Source of the DNA: JAJZGK01 sp035538795
GTDB taxonomy: Bacteria > Pseudomonadota > Alphaproteobacteria > Rhodospirillales > Magnetospirillaceae
Direction of reading: 5' to 3'
Assembly: GCA_035538795.1 (NCBI GenBank)
Contig: DATLJS010000020.1
Span: 434,001 to 498,000 of the forward strand
DNA: 64,000 nt
Position 1 is the stretch's first letter; the number at the start of each line of letters is the position of its first letter. Of the stretch, positions 43,849 to 52,859 are shown piece by piece. The notes under the pieces are model-generated. The model was not told the origin of the DNA, did not search any database, and saw only the letters and a program-made list of their open reading frames with translations. Position numbers and translations under genes: made by a program.

Positions 43849-44694
43849 CTAACGCAGCATGCCCCACTTACGGACCGTGCGGATTTCGATGGTGCGGAAC
43901 ACAAGCCCTTCGACCGCGAGGCCGATCAGGATCACCGTGCCCAGTCCTGCGAAGACCGAAGCCGTTTCAAGGCGGTTCTTGTTCTCGAAGATGAACCATC
44001 CAAGCCCGCCCGAACCCGAGGCCACGCCGAACACCAGTTCGGCGGCGATCAGCGTGCGCCAGGCGAACGCCCAGCCGATCTTCAGGCCGGTCAGAATGGA
44101 GGGAAACGCCGCCGGGATCAGGATCAGAGCAACGTAGCGCAAGCCCCGTAGTCCATAATTCCGCCCGGCCATGCGCAGGGTTTCCGACACCGACGAGAAT
44201 CCCGACGACATGTTCAGCGCCAACGGCCACAGCACCGCGTGCACCAGCACGAACAGCAGACTGGGATTGCCGAGCCCGAACCACAGCAGCGCCAGCGGCA
44301 ACAAGGCAATGGCCGGCAGCGGATTGAACATGGAAACCAGGGTGGCGAGGAAATCCTCGCCCAGCCTGGTGGAAACGGCAAGGCCGGACAGAGTGGCGGC
44401 CAGCACCACGCCGATGCCGTAACCCATCAGCAGAACCTTGAGCGAGGTCCAAGCCTTGCCCAACAGGCCGCCGCTGACGATCCCGGCCCAGAAGGCCTCG
44501 GCCGTCTCGGTGAAGGAAGGAAACATCAATGGGTTTTCCGCCCATACGGCATAGCCCTGCCACAATGCCGCCAGCAGCACCAAGATCACCGCGCGGCGCA
44601 CGGCCGCCAGATTGTAGACCCGCTGCCACAGCGGCAAAGGCCGCTCACTGTCGGCGATACGGATTGTCTGCTGAAATGAAAGCGTCTCGCTCAC
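43849..44694 (-). CDS. taurine/sulfonate-type ABC permease
   Basis: A 281-residue TauC/SsuC-type permease with a positively charged N-terminus, six helices and the BPD loop ETLRMAGRNYGLRGLRYVALILIPAAFP. It is the first gene of the operon, unlike most ssu/tau operons where the binding protein comes first. Its stop overlaps the ribosome-binding site of the SAF gene. Confidence 0.83.
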   Translation of the reverse strand: MSETLSFQQTIRIADSERPLPLWQRVYNLAAVRRAVILVLLAALWQGYAVWAENPLMFPSFTETAEAFWAGIVSGGLLGKAWTSLKVLLMGYGIGVVLAATLSGLAVSTRLGEDFLATLVSMFNPLPAIALLPLALLWFGLGNPSLLFVLVHAVLWPLALNMSSGFSSVSETLRMAGRNYGLRGLRYVALILIPAAFPSILTGLKIGWAFAWRTLIAAELVFGVASGSGGLGWFIFENKNRLETASVFAGLGTVILIGLAVEGLVFRTIEIRTVRKWGMLR

Positions 44695-44958
44695 CCTGCT
44701 GCCCTTCTTATGCTTCAGGGTGAGGATGCCCCACGCCCATCCGGCTTAATTTTAACTAATGTCTACTAGAAAATAGATTATTATAACGGATGAATCCAGT
44801 CGTTTTCAGTCCGTCGTGGAAAAATCCGCCTTTCGGTCCGCCATGCCGCCGAAGCGCCCGCCCGGCAAAAGAAGCCGAAGTGCGGTTTAATGTGTCCGGT
44901 TGCGAAGCGGCGGATTTCGCGAGTCCCCTCGCCGCCCCAGAATATCCAATGTCAAACG
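44695..44958. promoter_or_regulatory. promoter region of the tau-type operon with GTCTACTAGA
   Basis: GTCTACTAGA at 44761-44770 is the exact reverse complement of 45627-45636 near the GST/Ldh2 promoters. TTATAACG follows at 44781-44788. Frames in the rest of the gap, towards the GST stop at 44959, have no support. Confidence 0.5.
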
Positions 44959-45582
44959 TCAGTCGCGGTCATGGGCGGGAGCCAGATCGGGCTGCGGCTT
45001 CCATCCCGGCAAGATCTCGAAGCGGGCCTTAAACGCCGCAAGATGCGGCCACTCGGCCAGATCAAAGCCGCCTTCGCGCGCCCAATAGAGCACCGGATAA
45101 AGGTCGATATCGGCAATCGAGACGCTGTCGCCGACCAGCCAATCCTGTCGGGACAGATGCGCGTCGGCCAGTTCCAAGGCCGGCTTGGCGGCGTTGTGGA
45201 AAAACGTTTCGGTCTCGGGCCCGGCCGCCAAGCGGCCCCTGCGTACGGCGCGGGCGCGATAGACTGGAATAGCCAGACGATCAGCGGTCCAAAACAGCCA
45301 TTGCCGCGCTTCCAGCGGATAATCCCCGCCCAAACGGCCGTACCGATCGGCCAGCCATTCCAGGATGGCCCCCGACTGTGAGAGAGTGGGACCGTTCTCC
45401 AACGCCAACACCGGCACCTCGCCGAAGCGGTTCAGGGCCAAATGATCAGGCGACTTTTGCTCGCGCCTAGAAAAATCGACGAAGCGGTAACGATAGTTCA
45501 GTCCCAGCAGCGACAGAGCCAAAGCCACTTTGTAGACGGGGCCGGACGTGGGGGTACCGTAAAGAGTGAAGCGGTCGGACAT
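44959..45582 (-). CDS. glutathione S-transferase family protein
   Basis: ATG 45582 after GAGGT gives a 207-residue GST. The N-terminal thioredoxin fold has the Ser-containing TPTSGPVYKVAL region, the cis-Pro loop GEVPVLALENG and QSGAILEWLADRYG, which binds the gamma-glutamyl part of glutathione. The C-terminal helical domain follows. It could remove glutathione or add it to sulfur compounds. It diverges from the Ldh2-type dehydrogenase and shares a motif-bearing promoter region with it. Confidence 0.82.
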   Translation of the reverse strand: MSDRFTLYGTPTSGPVYKVALALSLLGLNYRYRFVDFSRREQKSPDHLALNRFGEVPVLALENGPTLSQSGAILEWLADRYGRLGGDYPLEARQWLFWTADRLAIPVYRARAVRRGRLAAGPETETFFHNAAKPALELADAHLSRQDWLVGDSVSIADIDLYPVLYWAREGGFDLAEWPHLAAFKARFEILPGWKPQPDLAPAHDRD

Positions 45583-45698
45583 GGCATACCTCGATCCAGA
45601 GACGGCCGGGGATCGTAATGCCAAAATCTAGTAGACAACAGCCTGTTCATCAAAAATATGATGTGCGGCAAAAGCGCGCCACATAAAGGATCCGTCGA
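45583..45698. promoter_or_regulatory. divergent promoter region GST / Ldh2 with TCTAGTAGAC
   Basis: TCTAGTAGAC at 45627-45636 is the inverted copy of the 44761 element. AAAGGA before 45699 is the ribosome-binding site of the dehydrogenase. Confidence 0.5.
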
Positions 45699-46736
45699 AT
45701 GATCACCTTGCCGCTGCAAGACGTAGAAGCTCTTGCCGTCCGCTCTCTTGAAGCGGCGGGTCTGCCGCCGGGAACCGCCCGTTCCGTCGCCCGCGCCCTG
45801 GTCGCCGCCGAAGCCGACGGCTTGGCCTCGCACGGACTGATGCGCCTGCCCTATTACGCCGATCAGGCCTTGAGCGGCAAGGTCAAGGCCAAGGCCGAGC
45901 CGGTGCTGGAACGCCGGGCCGGCGCCGCCATTCATGTCGATGCGCAAGAAGGCTTCGCTTATCCGGCTATCGAGTTGGCCTTGCGCGAAGGCGGAGAAAT
46001 TGCCCGCGAACAGGGAATCGCCATCGCCGCCATCGGAAACTCCCACCATGCCGGCGCCATCGGCCATCATGTCGAGGCCACCGCCCGCGACGGGCTGCTG
46101 GCCATGGCCTTCGCCAACACCCAAGCCGCCATCGCCCCCTGGGGCGGGCACAAGGCGCTTTACGGCACCAATCCCATCGCCTTCGCCTGCCCGCGCCGCG
46201 AAGCCTCGCCGCTGGTCATCGACCTTTCCGTCAGCACCGTGGCGCGCGGCAAGGTCATGGTGGCCAGGAACAAGGGCCAGCCCATTCCGCTGGGCTGGGC
46301 GCTGGACACCCAGGGCAACCCCACCACCGACGCGGCGGAAGCCATGAAGGGCACCATGCTGCCTTTCGGCGAGGCCAAGGGCGCCTGTTTGGCGCTGATG
46401 GTGGAAATCCTGGCGGGAGCCCTGACCGGGGCCAATTTCAGCCACGAGACCGGCTCGATGTTCGACGCCGAGGGCCGGCCGCCGCATCTCGGCCAATTGT
46501 TCATCCTGATCGACCCGGCGCGGTTGGGCGGGGAAGCCTTTCTAAGCCGTGTCGAGGTGCTGCTTGCCGCCGTGCTCGAACAGGACGGCACCCGCCTTCC
46601 CGGCGACCGCCGCCTGGCACTGAGAACCGAGACGACCGCCAACGGGTTGTCCCTGCCCGATGATCTGGTGGAAGACTTGCGGCGCCGGGCCGGAACCGGC
46701 TGCCCGCTTGGCGGCGCCAAGACCGGCCCGGCTTAG
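45699..46736 (+). CDS. Ldh2/MDH2-family NAD(P) dehydrogenase, possible sulfolactate dehydrogenase
   Basis: A 345-residue malate/L-lactate/sulfolactate dehydrogenase family member with the typical start (ARALVAAEADGLASHGLMRLPYY), GNSHHAGAIGHHVE with the catalytic His, and the NADH-site region APWGGHKALYGTNPIAFACP. This fold includes ComC, the (R)-sulfolactate dehydrogenase. A sulfonate transporter and SuyA-like protein nearby favour a sulfo-hydroxyacid, but ureidoglycolate, malate and other substrates are known. Its stop overlaps the stop of the convergent DUF748 gene by three bases. Confidence 0.8.
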   Translation: MITLPLQDVEALAVRSLEAAGLPPGTARSVARALVAAEADGLASHGLMRLPYYADQALSGKVKAKAEPVLERRAGAAIHVDAQEGFAYPAIELALREGGEIAREQGIAIAAIGNSHHAGAIGHHVEATARDGLLAMAFANTQAAIAPWGGHKALYGTNPIAFACPRREASPLVIDLSVSTVARGKVMVARNKGQPIPLGWALDTQGNPTTDAAEAMKGTMLPFGEAKGACLALMVEILAGALTGANFSHETGSMFDAEGRPPHLGQLFILIDPARLGGEAFLSRVEVLLAAVLEQDGTRLPGDRRLALRTETTANGLSLPDDLVEDLRRRAGTGCPLGGAKTGPA

Positions 46737-49700
46737 CGGCCGATGCTGACGGCGTCGAGCGTCAAGGGAATCGCTCCGCTGTCGTCCATCCGCGCGGTGG
46801 CGCTGCCGCGCTGGCCGACCCGCTGCGGGTCCAGACCAGGAGTCTGCGCCAAGGCTCCGGCCACCGCCGCCGCTCTGGCTTGAGCAAGGCCCGACAGGGC
46901 CGTTTCGGCAAGCGGCTCGGTTTTCGCCACCTGTCCACGCAGCGCCGCCACATAGGCGGGCTCGTCGAGGGCCGTATCGGATTGTCCCTCTTGCGGATGA
47001 ATGAAGGACTGTTTCAGCGGAGCAAGCCGATCCTTGCCGACCCGCTGCTCAAACAGGGACTCCAAAAACTGACGCTGCCGCTTGACCGTGTTGCGGTTTC
47101 CCAATTCACGGTCTATCCGCCCATCGAGGGCATCAAGCTGCAACTGGGTGGAATCGGCCTCCGGGTCCAGCACTCCCGGCACCACCAGCCCCAGACGGGG
47201 CCGCTTTTGCAGAGCCTGAGCCAGATGGCCGATCTTTTCTCTTTCCGGCGGGGCAAGCTCGGCCCGGCCGGGAGCGAAATCGATATGATCCAGTTGCTCG
47301 CCCCCGCCGCCGAACAGCCCGGCAAGTGCCCGGAACGGCGAGGTGATGAGATTCCCCAGCAGCTTGAACACCGTCTGGGAAATGACGCTGCCGATGTCGA
47401 ATTGCGGATCGTTGAGATTGCCGCTGACCGGCAGATCGATATCGATCTTGCCGTCGTCGTCTTTCAGCAACGCGATGGCAAGTTCCAGGGGTAGATCCAT
47501 CGCTCCCGGCACATCAAGCTTTTCACCCAATTCCATATCCCGGATGACGACGCGGTTGGCGCCGTTCAGCTTTCCTCCGGTGATGGCGTACTGCAAATCC
47601 ACATCCAGCCGTCCCTTGGCGATGCGGCGTCCGGCGAATTTCGCCGTATAGGGCGATAATCCGGGAAATTCCACATTGCGGAAAAGAACGGTGACCTTCG
47701 TGTTCCTGGCAGGATCGAAGGGCGTCAGGCTGCCGTCGATTTTCGCCTGGCCAAACTCGCCGACCTGACCGCGCAGCGTTACCCGCGTCGGCGACGCCGC
47801 CGCCGAGGCCAGGGTCGCCACCTCGCCCTGCAAGTCGGAAATATGGACGGCGAACGGCAGCGGCAACGAGGCGTCGCCGTAATCGGCCGCCCCTTTGGTA
47901 ATGACGATTTTACCGACGCTGACCTTCAACGGCGGACTTCCCTTGTCCGCAGCGGGCGCCGCCTTAGCCTTGCCCGGGACCGGGGCGGCCTTAGCCTTGC
48001 CCGGGACCGGGGCGGCCTTGGCCTTGTCCGTCGCCGGGAAGATATGGCTGAAATTGGTCGTCTGGTCCGCCGCCACGCGGAAGCGAAGATAGGGACCGCC
48101 AAGAGCGACCTGCGAAATCTGCAACTCGTTGGCCGCCTGACGATATTCATAGCGGTCGATGCCCAGCCGGTCCCAGGCGACAACCGGCTTTTTCTCGACC
48201 TCGTCCGTCAGCTTCAACCCCCGAACCTCGCCGCGACCGGAGGCGGTCAACCCGTCGGCATCCAATTTGAGAGCGGTTTCACCGGTGAATCTGCCGTCGT
48301 CGATAGAGAGTCTGGCCAAATCATGAAGATAGGCCTGAGCGGCGGCCAGACGCAGATCCGAAACGCTCAGCGTGGCATCGACCAGCGGCGTCGGCAAAAC
48401 CGAAACCCGCCCCTGCATCTTAAGGGTGCCGCCGGCCACCCCGCTGGCCAGGGAAAAGGGAAAGACCGCTCCCGGCTGATTCGACAGCCCGTCAAGCGCG
48501 AGGTCGAACGAATTGATCTCGACCCTTCCCGGCTGGCGAAGTCTCAGATCCTCGAACTGCGCTTTGGCGTTCTTGATCTCGGCCCTACCAAGAGTGATCG
48601 ACCAATCCTGGCCTGCGGCGGACGAAGATGGGGGCGAGGATGGGGGAGGTTGTGAAGGCGACGACGCCTGCGACGGGCCACCCGATCGGAACGCCGGGCC
48701 GATTCGACCGTCCGCCTGCCGTTGCAGCGCCAGGGCTGCGTCGCTGACTATCAGCCGATCCGCTCCCGCCTTCATCTCCGGCCAAGCAAGATGCCCGCCG
48801 GTCAATCGAACCTCCGGCAAGCTCAGAAACGGCGCCTCCGCTCCCTGCGCGTGCAAGGTCAGGCCGCCCAGAGTCACGCCGACATGTTCAACCGCCAGCG
48901 CCAAAGTGCCGTCGGGACGCGGCTCCAGACGATAATCAAGCTCGGCATCCAGCGTTCCGGTTGGCGCCGAGAGCTTGAGCGCATCGCCGAAATAGCGGCT
49001 CAACAGAGGGATGTAAGGCCCTTTCGCGATCACGTGGCCGGCGGAAACCAGCGGATTAAGCCCCGACTGGCTAAGCCATTCCAGCGTCGCGCCGCCTTCC
49101 AGTCCGACCTGGATATGCTGTTCGCCGGTCTTCTGCGCCAGCGTGGTGAAGTCGGAGAACTCCACGTTCACCGGGCCGATTTCCGTATGAAACGGGGGAC
49201 TCGTCACCCGGTCGGTCACGCTTGCCGCCGCATTCACGATCGCCAGACGGCGGATGACCAGCCGCGGCAGCCCGGCATCGCTTTCCGGTTTATCGGCTTC
49301 CGGCTTGGCGGCGGCGTCCTGAGTTTCCGTCATCGCGCGAACCATGCGCCCGATATTGGTGTCGGTCGCGCCATCGCGGATGACGGTGCCGCTGGCGCCT
49401 TCCAGCCGGACCTCGTCGAAGCTCCAGGCCCAGCGCAGCAGGCTGCGAAACGAAAAGCGGATATAGAGCCGGTCGAAACCGACCAGCGGCGAGCCATCTT
49501 TTTCACTGATGTGAAAACCGCGCAGATCGGCGCTGAGGACGAACGGATCGATCCGCACATCCTCCAATACGACCGGACGCGCCAAGCTCTGCTGCAGCGA
49601 GGCGATGATCTCCCGTTGCAAGATCACCGGAACGAGAAAATAACCGGCCAGAGCATAGGCCAGCAAAGCGACCACGGCCCAAAAGCGCTTGCGCCGGAAA

Positions 49701-49870
49701 CTCAACCAGGCATGGGGATCACACAGCTGGGCCAAGCCCCCGCGGAAGCCGCCGATGAAACGAAAGTGGCGCGCCCGCGGCGCGGCGAAGGCGGCTTTAC
49801 CCGCTTGGCTCTCATTCCGCTGGGGTTTCGGGGGCCCGGATGAATGACTGGTTGGCGGTTCGATCGGCAT
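46733..49870 (-). CDS. DUF748-family AsmA-like envelope protein
   Basis: A 1045-residue protein with a cytosolic N-terminus of about 60 residues, one helix near 63-84 and a very long beta-rich periplasmic region. The helical-turn-poor repeats resemble AsmA/DUF748 bridge proteins, which link the inner and outer membranes for lipid transport or support stress resistance. Near residues 612-640 are two exact KAKAAPVPG repeats. The C-terminal FAPGRAELAPPEREKIGHLAQAL recalls an OmpA-like peptidoglycan-binding start. It has no operon partner. Family membership is reasonably clear; the function in this organism is not. Confidence 0.75.
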   Translation of the reverse strand: MPIEPPTSHSSGPPKPQRNESQAGKAAFAAPRARHFRFIGGFRGGLAQLCDPHAWLSFRRKRFWAVVALLAYALAGYFLVPVILQREIIASLQQSLARPVVLEDVRIDPFVLSADLRGFHISEKDGSPLVGFDRLYIRFSFRSLLRWAWSFDEVRLEGASGTVIRDGATDTNIGRMVRAMTETQDAAAKPEADKPESDAGLPRLVIRRLAIVNAAASVTDRVTSPPFHTEIGPVNVEFSDFTTLAQKTGEQHIQVGLEGGATLEWLSQSGLNPLVSAGHVIAKGPYIPLLSRYFGDALKLSAPTGTLDAELDYRLEPRPDGTLALAVEHVGVTLGGLTLHAQGAEAPFLSLPEVRLTGGHLAWPEMKAGADRLIVSDAALALQRQADGRIGPAFRSGGPSQASSPSQPPPSSPPSSSAAGQDWSITLGRAEIKNAKAQFEDLRLRQPGRVEINSFDLALDGLSNQPGAVFPFSLASGVAGGTLKMQGRVSVLPTPLVDATLSVSDLRLAAAQAYLHDLARLSIDDGRFTGETALKLDADGLTASGRGEVRGLKLTDEVEKKPVVAWDRLGIDRYEYRQAANELQISQVALGGPYLRFRVAADQTTNFSHIFPATDKAKAAPVPGKAKAAPVPGKAKAAPAADKGSPPLKVSVGKIVITKGAADYGDASLPLPFAVHISDLQGEVATLASAAASPTRVTLRGQVGEFGQAKIDGSLTPFDPARNTKVTVLFRNVEFPGLSPYTAKFAGRRIAKGRLDVDLQYAITGGKLNGANRVVIRDMELGEKLDVPGAMDLPLELAIALLKDDDGKIDIDLPVSGNLNDPQFDIGSVISQTVFKLLGNLITSPFRALAGLFGGGGEQLDHIDFAPGRAELAPPEREKIGHLAQALQKRPRLGLVVPGVLDPEADSTQLQLDALDGRIDRELGNRNTVKRQRQFLESLFEQRVGKDRLAPLKQSFIHPQEGQSDTALDEPAYVAALRGQVAKTEPLAETALSGLAQARAAAVAGALAQTPGLDPQRVGQRGSATARMDDSGAIPLTLDAVSIGR
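47961..48041. repeat. 27-bp tandem repeat within the DUF748 gene
   Basis: Two perfect 27-bp copies (47961-47987 and 47988-48014) and a degenerate third (48015-48041) encode an Ala/Lys/Pro linker. Copy number may vary between strains. Confidence 0.85.
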
Positions 49871-50002
49871 AAACGGACCCTGGATACGTCAGCCTATGCG
49901 CCGATGATAGCTTCTCGTTTCCGGAGCTTCCATCACATTATGCCAAGCCGGGCCGACGCCCTTTCCGCCGCCGCGCCTCAAATTACGCGGACATGGGCAC
50001 CA

Positions 50003-50854
50003 TTACGCGAACCCCATCCTCAACCCATGCTCTATCGACGGCAGGACGACAGACCCGTGATCGGCAGAAGCAAGCACCATGCAGCTGACGTCGGCCTTTG
50101 GCCCGCAAGCGGCCAATCGGGAGGCCATGTCTTGAACATTGGCAACCATCCGCCGTTCTTTGATCCGCATCAGGCGTTCGGAAGACGGCGAGGCCAGCCA
50201 GGGCGACGGCGCTTCCTCGTATTCGCCAACCGTCATCAAAAGCGACGGGCGTCGCGGCAGGGAAGCAAGACGAGCCGGCAAGGCCGCCGCCGTTGCCATC
50301 AGGCCGTCGCGATCCCACCAGATCGAGGGACTCATGGCCAGATGGTTCCGGAACAGGCCGGGATGGTTCAGAAAAACCGACAAGGAGAACAAACCGCCCA
50401 GGGAATGACCGAAAAGACTGCGGCGATGGGGATCCGCCGGAAACGAGGCCTCGACACGGGGGATCAGCCGATCCCGCAGGAAAGAGAGGAACGCCTCTCC
50501 TCCGCCAGAATTCTCCTCCCGCCGGGTGAAGGTGAAATCCAATTGCCGCCGCTCGGCATAAAGCTCGGCGCGCGGGCTGCCGACGCCGACGATCACCGCT
50601 GGCGGAATGGCCGTCATATCGAAACGCCGACATCCCCGCCGCGACGCTTCCACCACAGTGGCGAAAACCGCGTTGCCATCCAGCAGGTAGACCACTGGAA
50701 AGCCGGATCTCGGCGGCGGTTCGGACGGCCAAGCCACGGAAATGCCGTAAACGCCGCCTTGGGGCGACGGAAGAATGAAGCGCCCTGAATTCTCCAAGCT
50801 CCAAGCCTGCCAATCCTGCGCGCCGCCGATGCTTCCCGGATAAAGGTCGTTCAC
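50003..50854 (-). CDS. siderophore-type esterase (IroE/BesA-like)
   Basis: A 283-residue alpha/beta hydrolase starting at GTG 50854. FPVVYLLDGNAVF, PAVIVGVG, RREENSGGGEAFLSFL and the nucleophile elbow FGHSLGG (Ser151) match the D-family esterase (PF00756) branch that opens ferric-siderophore lactones in the cell. The catalytic His is probably in SADHGSV near the C-terminus. A Fur-like site lies just upstream and the iron transporter genes diverge from it, supporting a role in iron release from a catecholate or hydroxamate ester. Confidence 0.78.
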   Translation of the reverse strand: MNDLYPGSIGGAQDWQAWSLENSGRFILPSPQGGVYGISVAWPSEPPPRSGFPVVYLLDGNAVFATVVEASRRGCRRFDMTAIPPAVIVGVGSPRAELYAERRQLDFTFTRREENSGGGEAFLSFLRDRLIPRVEASFPADPHRRSLFGHSLGGLFSLSVFLNHPGLFRNHLAMSPSIWWDRDGLMATAAALPARLASLPRRPSLLMTVGEYEEAPSPWLASPSSERLMRIKERRMVANVQDMASRLAACGPKADVSCMVLASADHGSVVLPSIEHGLRMGFA

Positions 50855-50866
50855 TTTTCACCAAAT

Positions 50867-50885
50867 GAGAATGATAATTACTTGC
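50867..50885. promoter_or_regulatory. Fur-box-like site
   Basis: The 19-mer starting GAGAATGATAAT agrees with the E. coli Fur consensus at 14 of 19 positions. It sits between the divergent esterase and FecB-like genes and probably represses both when iron is plentiful. Confidence 0.7.
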
Positions 50886-50958
50886 TAATACATTTTTCAT
50901 CGTTTACACGCTTTGTCAACGGCGACGGCCGGAGCGAAACGATGAAGCGGTTTTGGCG

Positions 50959-52062
50959 ATGAACGGCATGACAAAAGGATTCGGCGGCATTCTGATCGCG
51001 GCGGGAGTGCTGGCAGCCATGATGACCGGCGCCCGGGCGGATACGACCGTCACCGATATCAAAGGCCGGTCGGTCAGCCTGTCCGTACCCGCCAAACGGA
51101 TCGCCATTGACGATTCCCGGGTTCTGCTGGCGCTGGCCCTGATCCATCCCGACCCGGTGTCCGTTCTCGCCGCCTGGCCCAAAGACGTCAAACGCATCGG
51201 CCCACAAACCTACGACACCATCCGGCAACGCTTTCCAGCCATCGAGAAACTAGCGCAGGTGTCCAGTTCGCAAGATCCTTTCCGCATGGAATCGGTGATC
51301 GAAGCCGCTCCCGACGTCATGCTCGTCACATCGGGACGCGGCCCCAGCGAAACGCAGATCGAACAGCTCCAGTCCCTGCACATCCCGGTTCTCTATATCG
51401 ATTTCGCGGATTCCCACTTAGCGGCCAGCATGCGCCTCTTGGGCCGGCTCACGGACCGGGAAGCCAGGACCGAGGAGTTTCTGGCTTTCCGCGACGCCCA
51501 TCTCGCTCTGATCGCCTCCCGGTTGGGAACCGATCCGCAGCCGGTGCCGGTGTTCTTCGAGCCCCACGCCGGCATTTCCGAGGAATGCTGCCTTGCCCCC
51601 GGCAAGGATGACGTCAACGATCTTCTGCGCAGCGTCGGAGGCCGCAGCATCGCCAGCGAATTGCTGCCCGGCAGCTCCGGCCACATCGCCGTCGAATTCA
51701 TCATGCAACGCGATCCCAAGGTCTACATCGCCACAGGCGGTTCCTATCTTGAACGGGCCGGAGGGCTGGTGCTGGGAGCGGGATACACCCCGGACCGCGC
51801 CCGCGAATCCCTGGCGCGGATGGCCGCCCGGCGCGGCATTTCCGAGCTTGGCGCAGTCAAGAGCGGACGGGTCCATGGTCTGGCGCAAGAACTGCTGCAC
51901 TCGCCCCTGAGCGTGATCGCCACCGACGCCCTGGCCCGCTGGACCCGCCCCGACCTGTTCGGCGACGTCGATCCCGCCCAAACCCTGGCGCAGATCAATT
52001 CCCGCTTCCTGCCGTTCCCCCTTCAGGGCACCTATTGGATCGACCTGACCGGCACGCCCTAA
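50959..52062 (+). CDS. siderophore ABC transporter periplasmic binding protein (FecB/FhuD-like)
   Basis: ATG 50959 (ATG 50968 also possible) starts a 367-residue protein with a signal peptide of about 27 residues ending TGARA-D. TTVTDIKGRSVSLSVPAKRIAI is the standard start of family-III iron-complex binding proteins. The rest has two lobes joined by a long helix, with GEF-type loops absent. It delivers a ferric siderophore to the permease encoded on the opposite strand. Its stop overlaps that of the ATPase gene by three bases. Confidence 0.82.
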   Translation: MNGMTKGFGGILIAAGVLAAMMTGARADTTVTDIKGRSVSLSVPAKRIAIDDSRVLLALALIHPDPVSVLAAWPKDVKRIGPQTYDTIRQRFPAIEKLAQVSSSQDPFRMESVIEAAPDVMLVTSGRGPSETQIEQLQSLHIPVLYIDFADSHLAASMRLLGRLTDREARTEEFLAFRDAHLALIASRLGTDPQPVPVFFEPHAGISEECCLAPGKDDVNDLLRSVGGRSIASELLPGSSGHIAVEFIMQRDPKVYIATGGSYLERAGGLVLGAGYTPDRARESLARMAARRGISELGAVKSGRVHGLAQELLHSPLSVIATDALARWTRPDLFGDVDPAQTLAQINSRFLPFPLQGTYWIDLTGTP

Positions 52063-52859
52063 GGCGTGCCGGCGACGCCATCGACCAGCACCTGGGGATG
52101 TCCCAGAGAACATGGCTCGACCCGGGCCGACACCCCGTAAACGTCGGCCAGCCGCTCGGGAGTGATGGCAGTTCCGTCGCCATCGACAACCACCCTGCCC
52201 TGCGACATCAGGATGATACGGTCGGCCCAACGCATAGCCAGGCCGATATCGTGCAGCACCATCAAGACGAGTGCCCCGCTACGCCGTGCATAATCGCGGA
52301 TCTGCTGCATCACCACGACCTGATGCCTCAGATCGAGCGCGCTGGTGGGCTCGTCCAGCAGAAGCACTTTAGGACGGCGCACGACGGCCTGGGCGAAGCT
52401 GGCCAATTGCCGCTGCCCTCCTGAAAGCCGGTTCAGCATGGTCATGCCCATCTCGGCAATCCCCAGCCGTCCCAAAAGATCCAAGGCGACCGCCAACGCA
52501 TCGGCATCGCCGAACCCGCCCGGAGCGGCTTTCAGGGCGGCGACCACCGTTTCAAGCACCGTCAACGCCACTCCCGCAGGCAGGGTTTGCGGCATATAGG
52601 CGACATGTGCCGAACGCCGGGCGTGGGAAAGGGACAAAAGGTCGCATTCCCCCAAATGCGCCGCCCCCTGCGCCGGAAGGAAACCCGCCAGGGCACGCAG
52701 CAAGGTCGTTTTTCCCGCGCCGTTCGGACCGATGACGGCGCCGACCACGCCGGGCTCGATCGAAGCGATATCGACGCCCTGTAAAATGGTCCGCGACCGA
52801 TATCCCGCACTCAGCCCGGCCAGCGTCAGGCTGTCGCCATTTACCTTCCGTTCGGTCAT
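52059..52859 (-). CDS. siderophore ABC transporter ATP-binding protein (FecE/FhuC-like)
   Basis: ATG 52859, overlapping the permease stop (ATGA) and preceded by GGGAGG, gives 266 residues. Walker A GPNGAGKT is at 44-51, then YMPQTL Q-loop, LSGGQRQLASFAQA and LLLDEPTSALDLRHQ, the form typical of iron-complex ATPases. The frame is open well upstream inside the permease gene, but that part is a shadow. It is the last gene of the minus-strand receptor-permease-ATPase unit. Confidence 0.88.
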   Translation of the reverse strand: MTERKVNGDSLTLAGLSAGYRSRTILQGVDIASIEPGVVGAVIGPNGAGKTTLLRALAGFLPAQGAAHLGECDLLSLSHARRSAHVAYMPQTLPAGVALTVLETVVAALKAAPGGFGDADALAVALDLLGRLGIAEMGMTMLNRLSGGQRQLASFAQAVVRRPKVLLLDEPTSALDLRHQVVVMQQIRDYARRSGALVLMVLHDIGLAMRWADRIILMSQGRVVVDGDGTAITPERLADVYGVSARVEPCSLGHPQVLVDGVAGTP

